The position numbers and the translations under genes were made by a program. From Sphingomonas sp. IW22 (GTDB lineage Bacteria > Pseudomonadota > Alphaproteobacteria > Sphingomonadales > Sphingomonadaceae), in contig NZ_JBGGWB010000001.1 in assembly GCF_041321155.1 (NCBI RefSeq), forward strand, positions 1,550,001 to 1,614,000: DNA of 64,000 nt. The letters run 5' to 3'. The notes below the pieces were generated by a model, which was given only the letters and a program-made list of their open reading frames with translations, made no database searches and had not been told where the DNA came from. Shown one piece after another: positions 32,497 through 42,336 of the stretch. Positions within the stretch are counted from its first letter, which is position 1, and each line of letters opens with the position of its first letter.

Positions 32497-34995
32497 ATGT
32501 CGCGTTTCAACGCGCTGAAGGCGGACGCCCATTGGCAAGGCGTGTGGGACGACCGCAAAACCTTCGCCGCGCGTGACGATTCGGCCAAGCCCAAAAGCTA
32601 TGTGCTTGAGATGTTTCCCTATCCGTCGGGGAAAATCCATATGGGCCATGTCCGCAATTACACGATGGGCGACGTGCTGGCGCGTTTCCGCCGGATGCGC
32701 GGGTTCGAAGTGCTGCACCCGATGGGCTGGGACGCGTTCGGCATGCCCGCCGAAAATGCCGCGATGGAGCGCAAGGTTCACCCGGGCGCGTGGACCTATG
32801 ACAATATCGCCGCGATGAAGGCGCAGTTGAAGCGGCTGGGCTTCGCGCTGGACTGGACGCGCGAATTCGCGACCTGCGACCCCGAATATTACGGACATGA
32901 ACAGGCACTGTTCCTCGACCTGTATGCATCGGGCCTGGTCTATCGCCGCGACTCGGCGGTGAACTGGGATCCGGTCGACATGACCGTGCTGGCCAACGAA
33001 CAGGTGATCGACGGGCGCGGCTGGCGATCGGGCGCGCTGGTCGAGAAGCGCAAGCTGAACCAGTGGTTCCTGAAAATCACCCAGTTCGCCGACGAATTGC
33101 TGGGCGGCCTTGGCGCGCTTGAGGCTTGGCCGGACAAGGTGCGGCTGATGCAGGAAAACTGGATCGGCAAGTCGGTGGGTCTGCAATTCCGGTTCAAGCC
33201 GGTTGCCCCCTTCGATTCCGAGATCGAGGTTTATTCCACCCGCCCCGACACGATCTTCGGCGCCAGCTTCGTCGCGGTCGCCGCCGACCATCCGGTCGCG
33301 CAGGCACGCGCCGCGGGTGATGCCGAAGCCACCGCCTTCATCAAACGATGCAAGGCGGGCGGCACGTCGGCGGCTGAGGTCGAGACGGCGGAAAAGCTGG
33401 GCTTTGACACCGGCTGGCGCGTGGCCCACCCGTTCGATGCCGACCGCGAGCTGCCGGTCTACATCGCCAATTTCGTGCTGATGGACTATGGCACCGGCGC
33501 GGTCATGGGCGTGCCCGCGCACGACCAGCGCGATCTGGACTTCGCGCGCAAATATGCGCTGCCCGTCCCGCGCGTCGTGGCCGATGGCGACAAGACCGAC
33601 CCGGTGTTCGAGGGTGACGAAGCCTATACCGGCCCCGGCGCGCTGGTGAACTCCGCCTTCCTCGACGGCATGGACGTGGAGGCCGCGAAGGCGGAAGTAA
33701 TCACCCGTGCCGAAGCGGGCGAATGGGGCCGCGGTACCACCGTATGGCGCCTGCGCGACTGGGGCGTCAGCCGCCAGCGTTACTGGGGCACGCCGATCCC
33801 CATCATCCACTGCGACGATTGCGGCGCGGTGCCGGTGCCGCGCGACCAGTTGCCGGTGAAGCTGCCTGAGGACGTGTCGTTCGACATTCCCGGCAACCCG
33901 CTCGACCGGCATCCGACGTGGCGGCATGTCGATTGCCCGACCTGCGGCAAGCCCGCGCGGCGGGAGACGGACACGCTGGATACCTTCGTCGATTCGAGCT
34001 GGTATTTCATCCGTTTCGCCAGTCAGCCTGCAGACAAGCCCTTTGACAAGGCAACCGTCGAGCAATGGCTGCCGGTGCAACAGTATATCGGCGGGGTCGA
34101 ACACGCGATCCTCCACCTGCTCTATGCCCGTTTCTGGACACGCGCGCTGTCCCATATCGGTCTGATCGACGTGAAGGAGCCGTTCGCCGGGCTGTTCACG
34201 CAGGGCATGGTGACGCACGAGACGTACAAGTCGAGCGATGGCCGCTGGCTGTCGCCCGATGATGTGCGCGACGGCAAAGAGATTTCGACCGGCGACCCGA
34301 TCACGCTGGGTCGCGTCGAAAAGATGTCGAAGTCCAAAAAGAACACCGTCGATCCCGGCCCGATCGTCGACCAGTACGGCGCCGACGCAGTGCGCTGGTT
34401 CATGCTTTCCGACAGCCCGCCCGAACGCGACTTGCAATGGTCGGAGGCGGGGATCGAGGGCGCGTGGCGCTTCGTCCAGCGGTTGTGGCGCCTGTTCGAC
34501 GGGCTGACCGAGGGAACGGGTGAGGATGTGGCGCTGCGCCGCCGCCTGCACAAGACGATCGCGGGCGTGGCCGACGATGTGGAGGCGCTGGCCTTCAACA
34601 AATCGGTCGCCAAGCTCTACGAACTGGTCGGCGCCATCGAAAAGGCGCAACCGTCGGCCGACCGGACCGCCGCAATCCGTGCTCTGGCCCGTATCGTCGC
34701 GCCGATGTGCCCGCATATTGCCGAAGAAGCATGGGCCGCGTGGGGCCAAACCGGCCTGATCGCCGATGCCCCCTGGCCCGACGTCGATCCGGCGATGCTG
34801 GTCGAGGATGAAGTGACGATCGCCATTCAGGTCAATGGCAAGCTGCGCGATACGCTGGTCATGGCCAAGGGCGCACCGAAGGACACGGTCGAAGCCGCAG
34901 CGCTTGCATCCGACAATGTGATCCGCATGTTGGAGGGCAAGACACCGAAAAAGGTAATTGTCGTGCCCGACCGCCTTGTGAACATCGTCGCGTGA
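32497..34995 (+). CDS. leuS: Leucyl-tRNA synthetase
   Basis: 832 residues of the class Ia synthetase. The HIGH motif reads [12 protein letters not shown] (about 45-56) and the KMSKS motif reads [12 protein letters not shown] (about 608-619). The CP1 editing domain, which removes mischarged Ile and norvaline, is present between them ([15 protein letters not shown]). A leucine-specific insert and the C-terminal [15 protein letters not shown] ubiquitin-like domain close the protein. It charges tRNA-Leu in the cytoplasm. It overlaps lptE by four bases and starts the leuS-lptE-holA unit. Confidence 0.97.
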   Translation: MSRFNALKADAHWQGVWDDRKTFAARDDSAKPKSYVLEMFPYPSGKIHMGHVRNYTMGDVLARFRRMRGFEVLHPMGWDAFGMPAENAAMERKVHPGAWTYDNIAAMKAQLKRLGFALDWTREFATCDPEYYGHEQALFLDLYASGLVYRRDSAVNWDPVDMTVLANEQVIDGRGWRSGALVEKRKLNQWFLKITQFADELLGGLGALEAWPDKVRLMQENWIGKSVGLQFRFKPVAPFDSEIEVYSTRPDTIFGASFVAVAADHPVAQARAAGDAEATAFIKRCKAGGTSAAEVETAEKLGFDTGWRVAHPFDADRELPVYIANFVLMDYGTGAVMGVPAHDQRDLDFARKYALPVPRVVADGDKTDPVFEGDEAYTGPGALVNSAFLDGMDVEAAKAEVITRAEAGEWGRGTTVWRLRDWGVSRQRYWGTPIPIIHCDDCGAVPVPRDQLPVKLPEDVSFDIPGNPLDRHPTWRHVDCPTCGKPARRETDTLDTFVDSSWYFIRFASQPADKPFDKATVEQWLPVQQYIGGVEHAILHLLYARFWTRALSHIGLIDVKEPFAGLFTQGMVTHETYKSSDGRWLSPDDVRDGKEISTGDPITLGRVEKMSKSKKNTVDPGPIVDQYGADAVRWFMLSDSPPERDLQWSEAGIEGAWRFVQRLWRLFDGLTEGTGEDVALRRRLHKTIAGVADDVEALAFNKSVAKLYELVGAIEKAQPSADRTAAIRALARIVAPMCPHIAEEAWAAWGQTGLIADAPWPDVDPAMLVEDEVTIAIQVNGKLRDTLVMAKGAPKDTVEAAALASDNVIRMLEGKTPKKVIVVPDRLVNIVA

Positions 34996-35501
34996 TCCGG
35001 CTGGCCGCCCCGCTGGCGCTGGCCGCCGGACTGCTGCTGTCGGGCTGCGGGATGCGGCCGCTTTACGGCGGTGGACCGCAGGGCGCGGTTCGCCAGACGC
35101 TGGCGGCGGTGGAGGTCGCCCCGATTGAGGGGCAGAATGGCTGGCTGGTGTCCAATGCCCTGCGCGACCGGCTGGCCGGTGCGGATGCGGGCGCTGCGCC
35201 GCGCTATCGGCTTCAGGTCGCGCTGGACGACGAAATCATTGGGCTGGGCGTGCGCCGCAACGACACCATCACGCGCGAACGGCGGACGCTGCGCGCGCGT
35301 TATCAGCTGGTCGACCTTGCCAGCGGCGGCGTGCTGCTCGACTCGACGGCGGGCTCGGACGCGGGCATCGACGTCGTCAGCTCCGAATACGCCACCATCG
35401 CCGCCGAACAGAGCGCGCTGGAGCGGCTGGCGGGCATTGTAGCCGACCGCATCGTCGCACGCGTCGCGCTTTATGCCGAGCGCCGGCAGGGCGCGGAGTG
35501 A
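34992..35501 (+). CDS. lptE: LPS-assembly lipoprotein LptE
   Basis: 169 residues from GTG 34992 (GTGA overlap with leuS). The lipobox [13 protein letters not shown] is followed by the family stretch MRPLYGGG. Later blocks [17 protein letters not shown] and [18 protein letters not shown] match alphaproteobacterial LptE. It plugs the LptD barrel that places lipopolysaccharide on the cell surface. Its position between leuS and holA is the conserved order in this class. It overlaps holA by four bases. Confidence 0.9.
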   Translation: MIRLAAPLALAAGLLLSGCGMRPLYGGGPQGAVRQTLAAVEVAPIEGQNGWLVSNALRDRLAGADAGAAPRYRLQVALDDEIIGLGVRRNDTITRERRTLRARYQLVDLASGGVLLDSTAGSDAGIDVVSSEYATIAAEQSALERLAGIVADRIVARVALYAERRQGAE

Positions 35502-36514
35502 ACCTAAAGCCCGCGCAGATGCGTGCGCGGCTTGAACGGCCGGACGACGCGACACGCCTTTATCTGCTGCACGGCCCCGATGAAGCGGGCGCGACCGAAA
35601 TGGCCGTCCTGCTCCAGCGCGCGCTGGGCGATGGGGTGGAGCGCGTCGACATGGAAGGCGCCGGCCTGAAGGCCAATCCCGGCCGTCTGGCCGACGAAGC
35701 CGCCTCGATGTCGCTTTTCGGCGACCGCCGCTTCATCCGGGTGACCGCGATGGGAGAGGAAAGCCTTGAGGCGGTGACGCTGCTGCTGAACGCCGAACGC
35801 GCGGGCAATCCGGTGGTCGCAATCGCACCGACGCTGCGCAAGACGGGCAAGCTGATCAAGCTTGTCGATGCCGCACCCAATGCCGCCGCCTGCGCGCTTT
35901 ACGTCCCGGAGGGGGCGGACGCCGCACGACTGGCGGCGCAGATTGCGCGTGACCATGGCTTGCGGCTTGCGGGCGGCGTGGCGGACCGGCTGGTCGCTAC
36001 GACAGGCGGCGACCGCGCAGTGATGACGCGGGAGATCGAGAAGCTCGCCCTTTATCTGGATGCCGCCCCCGAACGTCCGGCAGATTGCGGCGCCGAGGTG
36101 CTGGATGCCGTCGGCGCCGTGCTGGACGAAAGCGCAATGGGCGCTGCGATCGAGGCGGTGGTCGGCGGCGATCCCGCGCGCGCAGGTGTCGAGCTGGCGG
36201 CCATCGCCGAAGACAATCTTGCCATCCCGACCCTGCGCCAGTTGACCCGGCGTCTGATCGCCCTTGCCGACATGCGCCGCGAGGTCGAAAGCGGCGACAG
36301 CGCCGCCGTCGTCATCAAGCGCCACCGCGTATTCTGGAAGGAAGAAGCGGCAACGATGCGCGCGCTTCAACGCTGGAACGGCGCCCAGCTTGCGCGCGCG
36401 GTCGAACGCGTTCGTGCCGCCGAACGGGCGCTGGTCACTCCCGGTACCCCCGGCGCGATCATGGCCGAGGTCGAAGGTCTGGCCATCGCCCGCGCCGCCC
36501 AGCGCATGGGCTGA
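35498..36514 (+). CDS. holA: DNA polymerase III subunit delta
   Basis: 338 residues. The protein begins [33 protein letters not shown] sequence (LYLLHGPDEAGATE is the conserved nucleotide-fold strand without a working P-loop). Further family blocks are SLFGDRRFIRV, VTAMGEESLEAV and KEEAATMRALQRWNGAQL near the C-terminal collar. Delta opens the beta sliding clamp within the clamp loader. It is third in the leuS-lptE-holA unit, starting with GTGA overlap. The alphaproteobacterial form is divergent, but the length and context agree. Confidence 0.9.
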   Translation: MNLKPAQMRARLERPDDATRLYLLHGPDEAGATEMAVLLQRALGDGVERVDMEGAGLKANPGRLADEAASMSLFGDRRFIRVTAMGEESLEAVTLLLNAERAGNPVVAIAPTLRKTGKLIKLVDAAPNAAACALYVPEGADAARLAAQIARDHGLRLAGGVADRLVATTGGDRAVMTREIEKLALYLDAAPERPADCGAEVLDAVGAVLDESAMGAAIEAVVGGDPARAGVELAAIAEDNLAIPTLRQLTRRLIALADMRREVESGDSAAVVIKRHRVFWKEEAATMRALQRWNGAQLARAVERVRAAERALVTPGTPGAIMAEVEGLAIARAAQRMG

Positions 36515-36529
36515 ACGCGGGCGCGCGGC

Positions 36530-37378
36530 TCAAACGTCCTCGACCAGCCGGCGATAAAGCTCAGGACGGCGGTCGCGAAAAAAGCCCATGCCCGCGCGGT
36601 TCTTCTTCACGCGATCCAGGTCCAGCGTCGCGGTCAGCACGCCAGTTTCGTCCGCACCGAATTCGGCCAGCATCTCGCCAAACTCGTCACAGATGAAGCT
36701 GTGACCGTAAAAGACCTGACCATGTTCGTTGCCGACCCGGTTCGACGCGACGACGGGCACGACATTGGACACCGCATGGCCCAGCATCGCGCGGCGCCAC
36801 ATATGGCGCGTGTCCAGCGTCGGATCGTGCGGCTCGGCCCCGATAGCGGTCGGATAGAACAGGATTTCCGCGCCCATCAGCATCATCGCGCGCGCGGTTT
36901 CGGGGTACCATTGGTCCCAGCAGATGCCGACGCCCAGCCGCGCCTGCGGTCCCGACCATACCTTGAACCCGGTATTGCCGGGGCGGAAATAGAATTTCTC
37001 CTCATATCCCGGCCCGTCGGGAATATGGCTCTTGCGATACACGCCCTCGATCCGTCCGTCGGGGCCGATCATCGCCAGCGAATTGTAATGATGCGGCCCG
37101 TCCGCCTCGAAAAAGCTGGTGGGAATATACAGATCCAGCTCGTCCGCCAGGCGCTGCATCGCCAGCACTGCCGGATGCTCGCCCACGGGCCGCGCGGTCG
37201 CGAACCATTCCTCTTCCTCGGTGCGGCAGAAATATTCGCCCTCGAACAGCTCGGGCGGCAACACGACCTGCGCAGCGCGCCCCTTTGCTTCGCGGATCAG
37301 TTCGCTGACGGCGCGGATATTGGCGTCGATGTCACGCGTGAAGGCGAGTTGCATCGCCGCGACGGTCACTTGGGTCAT
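36530..37378 (-). CDS. aguB: N-carbamoylputrescine amidase
   Basis: 282 residues of the nitrilase superfamily. The Glu-Lys-Cys triad is visible: ELFEGEYF (Glu), YRKSHIPDGPGYEEKFYF (Lys) and GVGICWDQWYPE (Cys). FYPTAIGAEPHD and the closing RPELYRRL are typical of AguB. It hydrolyses N-carbamoylputrescine to putrescine, CO2 and ammonia. It overlaps the agmatine deiminase gene upstream by four bases, so the last two steps of the arginine-decarboxylase route to putrescine are encoded together. Confidence 0.93.
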   Translation of the reverse strand: MTQVTVAAMQLAFTRDIDANIRAVSELIREAKGRAAQVVLPPELFEGEYFCRTEEEEWFATARPVGEHPAVLAMQRLADELDLYIPTSFFEADGPHHYNSLAMIGPDGRIEGVYRKSHIPDGPGYEEKFYFRPGNTGFKVWSGPQARLGVGICWDQWYPETARAMMLMGAEILFYPTAIGAEPHDPTLDTRHMWRRAMLGHAVSNVVPVVASNRVGNEHGQVFYGHSFICDEFGEMLAEFGADETGVLTATLDLDRVKKNRAGMGFFRDRRPELYRRLVEDV

Positions 37379-38349
37379 GCGATCCTCGGAAGTTGCTGGC
37401 TGATGCAGTGAAAGCTGCCGCCGCCGGTCAGGATATGGTCCGCTCGCAGGCCGACCGCGCGGCGATCGGGGAACAGCGCCTGCACGGCCTCGACCGCGCG
37501 CGCGTCATTCGCCTGACCATAGACCGGCACGGCCACCACCGTGTTGCCGATATAGAAGTTCATGTAGCTGGCGGGCACGATTTCCTCGTCCACCAGCACG
37601 CGCCCCGGCGACGGAAGCCGAACCACCTCGACCCCGAACGCGTCCGCCCGGCGCGCTGCGTCCAGATAGATCAGCCAGTTGGGGTCGTTTTCCTCCGGCA
37701 TAGGCAGCGCCAGCCGGTTCGGCCCGACAAAGCGCGCCAGATTATCGACATGCCCGTCGGTATGATCGTTGAGCAGACCGTCACCCAGCCACAGCACCCG
37801 GTCCAGCCCCAGGTCGCGCGCCAGCAGCGCCTCCGCCTTTTCCTTCGACAGGCCGGGATTGCGATTGCGGTTCAGCAGGCACTGCTCGGTCGTGACGACA
37901 AGGCCGGTGCCGTTGCCGTCGATCGAGCCGCCTTCCAGCACCCAGTCGCATGCCTCGAACGCGATACCCTGCCGCCGCGCCAGCCGCTCGCCCACATCCT
38001 CGTCGCCGGGGAAGTCATATTTGCCGCCCCAGCCGTTGAAGCCGAAATCGCGCGCCGTGCCGTCGCCCGTCACGATCGCGGCGGTATCGCGCAGCCACAC
38101 ATCACCGAATGGCTCGACGATCAGCGTCACCTCGCGCTCGATCAGGCGGTCGGCGGCATTGGCGGCTTCTTCATCGGCACAAACCAGCAACACCTGCTCA
38201 CCCCGCCCACCATCGGCAATGGCATTGGCGAAAGCGGCGGTTTCGACCCGCGCGCCATATAGCGGCGGACCCCAGATTTCGGGATGGCTCGGGAAACCGA
38301 TCAGGACGGCATCGTGCGTCGCCCATTCGGGAGGAGGAGGTAGCGTCAT
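37375..38349 (-). CDS. aguA: Agmatine deiminase
   Basis: 324 residues of the guanidine-modifying (peptidyl-arginine deiminase) fold. The catalytic Cys is near the C-terminus in LTGGGSFHCISQQLPR. Other marks are VWLRDTAAIV (Asp), LEGGSIDGNG (Glu), LNDHTDGHVDNLARFV (His/Asp) and MNFYIGNTVVAVPVY. It converts agmatine to N-carbamoylputrescine plus ammonia, feeding AguB. Length is a little short of the plant enzyme but normal for bacteria. The stop overlaps the aguB start (ATGA). Confidence 0.95.
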   Translation of the reverse strand: MTLPPPPEWATHDAVLIGFPSHPEIWGPPLYGARVETAAFANAIADGGRGEQVLLVCADEEAANAADRLIEREVTLIVEPFGDVWLRDTAAIVTGDGTARDFGFNGWGGKYDFPGDEDVGERLARRQGIAFEACDWVLEGGSIDGNGTGLVVTTEQCLLNRNRNPGLSKEKAEALLARDLGLDRVLWLGDGLLNDHTDGHVDNLARFVGPNRLALPMPEENDPNWLIYLDAARRADAFGVEVVRLPSPGRVLVDEEIVPASYMNFYIGNTVVAVPVYGQANDARAVEAVQALFPDRRAVGLRADHILTGGGSFHCISQQLPRIA

Positions 38350-38370
38350 GGCAGAGCCTCTAGCAGCCAG

Positions 38371-39063
38371 TTATGACGAACGGGAGGGGGCCAGCGCACG
38401 CGCGACCAGCGGCGTAACCCGGTCGGCAATACGCTCGATCCCCTGCGGATTGGGATGGATGCGGTCGGGCAGCATCAGCGCGGATTGCGTCACCACCCCT
38501 TCGAGGAAGAAGGGGTCGAGCAGCGCGTCATATTTGCGCGCCAGATCGGGATAGATGCCCTCGAACGCCTTGACGTAATCGGCACCCAGATTGGGGGCCG
38601 CACGCATCCCGGTCAGCAGGATCGGGATGCCCCGGCGCTGCAATTCGGCGCAAATGGCGTCCAGGTTCGCGCGCGTCTCGGCCGGGTCGAGCCCGCGCAG
38701 CATGTCGTTGCCGCCCTGTCCGACGATCGCCAGATCGGGCTTGCGCGACAATCCGTCCAGCGTGAAGGCAAGCCGCCTCAGCCCCGCCGCCGTCGTATCC
38801 CCCGACACGCCCGCGTTGCGAACCGTCGCGGGCACCCCGCTGGCGCGCAATCGCTGCTCAAGCACATAGGGAAAGGATTGCTGCGGCAAGACGCCATAAC
38901 CTGCATACAGGCTGTCACCGAATGCCAGCACCAGCCGCTGATCGGCCGCCTCCGCCGTGGCGGCGGGTGTCGGGGCGGTGGGTTCGGCGGAACAGGCGCC
39001 AAGCGATTGGACGAGTGCCGCCGCAACCAGATATGACAGCGGGGATTTCATCAAAGGACGCAT
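38371..39063 (-). CDS. Arylesterase, SGNH hydrolase (TesA-like) lipoprotein
   Basis: 230 residues from ATG 39063 (ATG 39051 also possible). A lipoprotein signal is suggested by VQSLGACSAEP. SGNH blocks are LAFGDSLYAGYGV (Ser), RNAGVSGDTTAAG (Gly), IVGQGGNDMLRGL (Asn) and LPDRIHPNPQG (Asp-His). TesA acts as thioesterase, arylesterase or lysophospholipase in the periplasm. It is divergent from an ABC ATPase gene with a 9-base gap between starts, the same order as tesA-ybbA-ybbP in enterobacteria. Confidence 0.88.
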   Translation of the reverse strand: MRPLMKSPLSYLVAAALVQSLGACSAEPTAPTPAATAEAADQRLVLAFGDSLYAGYGVLPQQSFPYVLEQRLRASGVPATVRNAGVSGDTTAAGLRRLAFTLDGLSRKPDLAIVGQGGNDMLRGLDPAETRANLDAICAELQRRGIPILLTGMRAAPNLGADYVKAFEGIYPDLARKYDALLDPFFLEGVVTQSALMLPDRIHPNPQGIERIADRVTPLVARALAPSRSS

Positions 39064-39072
39064 TCGCCACCC

Positions 39073-39774
39073 ATGAGCCAGTCTTACACGGCGCCCGATA
39101 TCGCGATCCGCGCCCGCAATGTCACCCTGTCGCTGGGCAGTCGCGAGGCACCGACCGCGATCCTGCGCGGCATCGACCTGAACGTGGCGTCGGGGAGCAG
39201 CGTCGCCATTCTCGGTCCGTCGGGTTCGGGCAAGTCGTCGCTGATGGCGATCCTGTCGGGGCTGGAACGCGCAAGCGGCGGTTCGGTCGAGGTTGCGGGC
39301 GTCGATTTCACGGCACTGGACGAAGACGGGCTGGCGCGGGCCCGACGCGGGCGGATCGGCATCGTGCTTCAGGCCTTTCACCTGTTGCCGACCATGACCG
39401 CGTTGGAAAATGTCGCCGTACCGCTTGAACTGTCGGGCGCGCGCGATGCCTTTGACCGCGCCGCACGCGAGCTTGAGGCGGTGGGGCTGGGCCACCGGAC
39501 CCATCATTATCCCGCGCAGCTGTCGGGCGGGGAGCAGCAGCGCGTCGCCATCGCGCGCGCGGTCGCTCCTGCCCCCGCCATCCTGTTCGCCGACGAGCCA
39601 ACCGGTAATCTGGACGAGGCGACCAGCGCCGACATCGTCGCGTTGCTGTTCGCGCGCCAGCGGGCGGCGGGGGCGACATTGGTGATGATCACCCATGATC
39701 CCGCCTTGGCCCAGCGTTGCGACCGCATCATCCGCATGCGCGACGGCCTGATCGCCGAAGACAGCGCCCGATGA
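39073..39774 (+). CDS. ABC transporter ATP-binding protein (YbbA/LolD type)
   Basis: 233 residues. Walker A is LGPSGSGKSSLM (about 50-61), the Q-loop is VLQAFHLLPTMTA, the signature is LSGGEQQRVAIARA and Walker B is ILFADEPTGNLDEATS. This belongs to the MacB/LolD group of ATPases that power mechanotransmission systems rather than membrane transport pores. Its partner permease overlaps its stop by four bases. Together with the neighbouring TesA-like esterase gene it matches the ybbA-ybbP arrangement, whose cargo is unknown. Confidence 0.92.
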   Translation: MSQSYTAPDIAIRARNVTLSLGSREAPTAILRGIDLNVASGSSVAILGPSGSGKSSLMAILSGLERASGGSVEVAGVDFTALDEDGLARARRGRIGIVLQAFHLLPTMTALENVAVPLELSGARDAFDRAARELEAVGLGHRTHHYPAQLSGGEQQRVAIARAVAPAPAILFADEPTGNLDEATSADIVALLFARQRAAGATLVMITHDPALAQRCDRIIRMRDGLIAEDSAR

Positions 39775-42278
39775 GCTGGGCCGCACTGTGGCGCATCGCG
39801 CGCCGCGATCTTCATGCGGGGTTCCGGGGCCTCAGGCTGTTGTTCGTCTGCCTGTTTCTGGGCGTGGCGACGCTGGCGACGATCGGCAGCCTTACCGCGT
39901 CGATCACGTCCGAACTGGCGGCGCGCGGTCGCGTCATACTGGGCGGCGATGTTGAGGTCGAGATGACCCAGCGGGAGGCATTGCCCGACGAACGCGCAGT
40001 GATGCAACAGGGCACCGCCGGCTTTTCTGAAACGATCCGCATCCGCGCGATGGTGAACGGCCCCGCACGGCCCGGAACGCCGGGCGCGGTGCTGACCGAG
40101 TTGAAGGGCGTGGACAGCGCCTATCCCCTGACCGGCAATCTGCGCGTCGAGGGCGCCGGTCCACCGCTTGGCAAAGATATGGTGCTGGTCGACCGCGCAC
40201 TGGCCGACCGGCTGCTGCTGCGCGTCGGGGACAGCCTGCGCTATGGCACCGCATGGTTCCGGGTGGCAGGCATCATCGTTGAGGAGCCCGACCGGGTGGG
40301 CGAAGGCTTCACGCTCGGTCCGGTCGCGATCGTTTCATTGGAGGGGCTGCGCCAGACCGGGCTGGTCCAGCCCGGCGCGCTGTATGAGACTAAATACCGC
40401 CTGACCCTGCCCGCTACCGCCGCCCCGGACGGTGTGGTGGAACGGCTGAAGGCACGCTTCCCCGCCGCTGGTTGGGAATACAAGACGCGGGAGCGCGCCG
40501 CCCCGGGCGCCGACCGCTTCTTTCAGCGGCTGGGCCAGTTCCTGTCGCTGATCGGCCTCGCCGCGCTGGTGATTGCGGGGATCGGGGTGGGCAATGGCGT
40601 TGGCGCCTATCTGGCGTCCAAGCGCGGCGGGATCGCGACACTGAAGGTGCTGGGCGCGACCACGCGCGATATTGCGCGCATCTATCTGATGCAGATCGGG
40701 GCGGTCGCACTGCTGGCGGTGGCGAGCGGCCTGGCCGTCGGTGCCGCGCTGCCGTCGGTGATCGTCGCATTGGTGGGCGACTTGCTGCCCGTGCGACCGG
40801 CCACCGGTCTTCACGCGCTTCCCCTGCTGACCAGCGGCACCTTCGGCCTGCTGATCGCATTCGCCTTTGCACTGCCGCCACTTGCGCGTGCCCGCTCGCT
40901 TCCGGCGGCGGCGCTGTTTCGCGATCTGGTCGAGCGGCCGGTAAGGCCCGATGCGCGGACGCTGGGCGGTGTGGCGCTGGCGGCAGGCGCCGTCGTCGTG
41001 CTGGCCATCGCCACGGCGCGCGATCCGTTGTTCGCGGCAGCGGTGCTGGCCAGTGTGGCGGGCGTGCTGATCATCCTGGCGGGGCTGGGCCATGTTATTC
41101 GGCGGATTGCCGCGCGCCTGCCGCGTCAGCGCGCGCCGCTGCTGCGGCTTGCCATCGCCAATCTGCACCGTCCGGGATCGCAGACGGTGGCGCTGGTCAT
41201 CGCACTGGGGCTGGCGTTGACGCTGTTCGTTACGCTGGCGGCGATCCAGACCAGTCTGGATGCGGAAATCGAACGCGCCGTTCCGGCCCGCGCGCCCGAC
41301 CAGTTCGTCCTCGACGTACCCTCCGATCAGCGGGCGCGGTTCGAGGCGCTGGTCCAGCGAAACGCCCCCGGCGCGACGCTGAACGTCGTACCGTCGCTTC
41401 GTGGCACGATCACCGCGTTCGGCGGCACGCGCGTCGCGGATCTGGCGACGCTGCCCGACGATGCCTGGTTCCTGCGCGGCGAGCGCGGCGTGACCTATTC
41501 CGCCACCCTGCCGCAGGGGAGCGTGCTGACAGCGGGCAAATGGTGGCCAGCCGACTATGCCGGTCCGCCGCTCGTCTCGCTCGACCGCGAAGCGGCGCGG
41601 GCGATGGATGTCGGCGTGGGTGACACGCTGACGATCAGTATCCTTGGCCGCGAGATCGAGGCGCAGATTGCGAACCTGCGCGAGATCCACTGGGAGACGA
41701 TGGGCTTCAACTACATCATGGTCTTCTCCCCCAACACCCTCGCCGCCGCGCCGCACAGCCTGACCGCGACGATCGAGATGCAGGACCGTTATCAGGGCGC
41801 AGTGACGCGCGCGCTGCTCGCTGCCTTCCCCTCCGCCTCGATCATCGCCACGCGGGAGATTGTGGGACAGGTGCGGACCATCCTCGATCAGATGGCGGCG
41901 GCGATCCTGTTGTCGGCGTCGGTCGCGATTCTGGCCGGGATCGCGGTGCTGGTGGGTGCCATTGCCGCCTCACGCGCAGCGCGAACCTATGACAGCACCA
42001 TCCTCAAGACGCTGGGCGCCACGCGCGCGCAGGTGCTGGGGGCACAGGCGGTCGAATATGCGCTGCTGGCCGCCGTTCTGGCCGCGCTGGCGCTGGCGCT
42101 GGGTATCGGCGCGGCGTGGTTCGTGATCGTGCAGGTGTTCGAATTCGGCTGGGCGCCCGATTGGGCCACCGTGCTGGCGACGCTGCTGGGCGGTGCGATG
42201 CTGACGCTGGGCATCGGCCTGGCCGGGAGCTGGCCGGTGCTGTCGGCACGCCCAGCTGCGGTGCTCAGGCGGCTTTAA
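39771..42278 (+). CDS. ABC transporter permease, FtsX-like (YbbP type)
   Basis: 835 residues from ATG 39771. It has an N-terminal membrane segment (about 20-42), a large extracytoplasmic domain, then two FtsX-like blocks with three or four segments each (about 265-460 and 700-830). GVGNGVGAYLASKRGGIATLKVLGATTRDI is the conserved coupling region of the first block, shortened here to its core IATLKVLGATTRD. The second block repeats it as STILKTLGATRAQVLGAQ. It works with the adjacent ATPase, probably in lipid or lipoprotein handling; the substrate is not known. Confidence 0.9.
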   Translation: MSWAALWRIARRDLHAGFRGLRLLFVCLFLGVATLATIGSLTASITSELAARGRVILGGDVEVEMTQREALPDERAVMQQGTAGFSETIRIRAMVNGPARPGTPGAVLTELKGVDSAYPLTGNLRVEGAGPPLGKDMVLVDRALADRLLLRVGDSLRYGTAWFRVAGIIVEEPDRVGEGFTLGPVAIVSLEGLRQTGLVQPGALYETKYRLTLPATAAPDGVVERLKARFPAAGWEYKTRERAAPGADRFFQRLGQFLSLIGLAALVIAGIGVGNGVGAYLASKRGGIATLKVLGATTRDIARIYLMQIGAVALLAVASGLAVGAALPSVIVALVGDLLPVRPATGLHALPLLTSGTFGLLIAFAFALPPLARARSLPAAALFRDLVERPVRPDARTLGGVALAAGAVVVLAIATARDPLFAAAVLASVAGVLIILAGLGHVIRRIAARLPRQRAPLLRLAIANLHRPGSQTVALVIALGLALTLFVTLAAIQTSLDAEIERAVPARAPDQFVLDVPSDQRARFEALVQRNAPGATLNVVPSLRGTITAFGGTRVADLATLPDDAWFLRGERGVTYSATLPQGSVLTAGKWWPADYAGPPLVSLDREAARAMDVGVGDTLTISILGREIEAQIANLREIHWETMGFNYIMVFSPNTLAAAPHSLTATIEMQDRYQGAVTRALLAAFPSASIIATREIVGQVRTILDQMAAAILLSASVAILAGIAVLVGAIAASRAARTYDSTILKTLGATRAQVLGAQAVEYALLAAVLAALALALGIGAAWFVIVQVFEFGWAPDWATVLATLLGGAMLTLGIGLAGSWPVLSARPAAVLRRL

Positions 42279-42303
42279 CGGCGGCCCTTGCCAGGCGGTT
42301 TTG

Positions 42304-42330
42304 GGGTGGTCCGCAACAAACGGACCACCC
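42304..42330. terminator. Bidirectional stem-loop between the YbbP-type permease gene and topA
   Basis: Arms GGGTGGTCCG (42304-42313) and CGGACCACCC (42321-42330) form a perfect 10-base-pair stem with a 7-base loop in the 58-base convergent gap. There is no T-run on either side, so it is a stem-only terminator candidate. Confidence 0.55.
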
Positions 42331-42336
42331 GATGCC

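Noticed and set aside
32491..34749. A 752-codon open frame on the - strand
   Set aside because: Antisense to leuS; His/Arg-rich composition typical of shadow frames.
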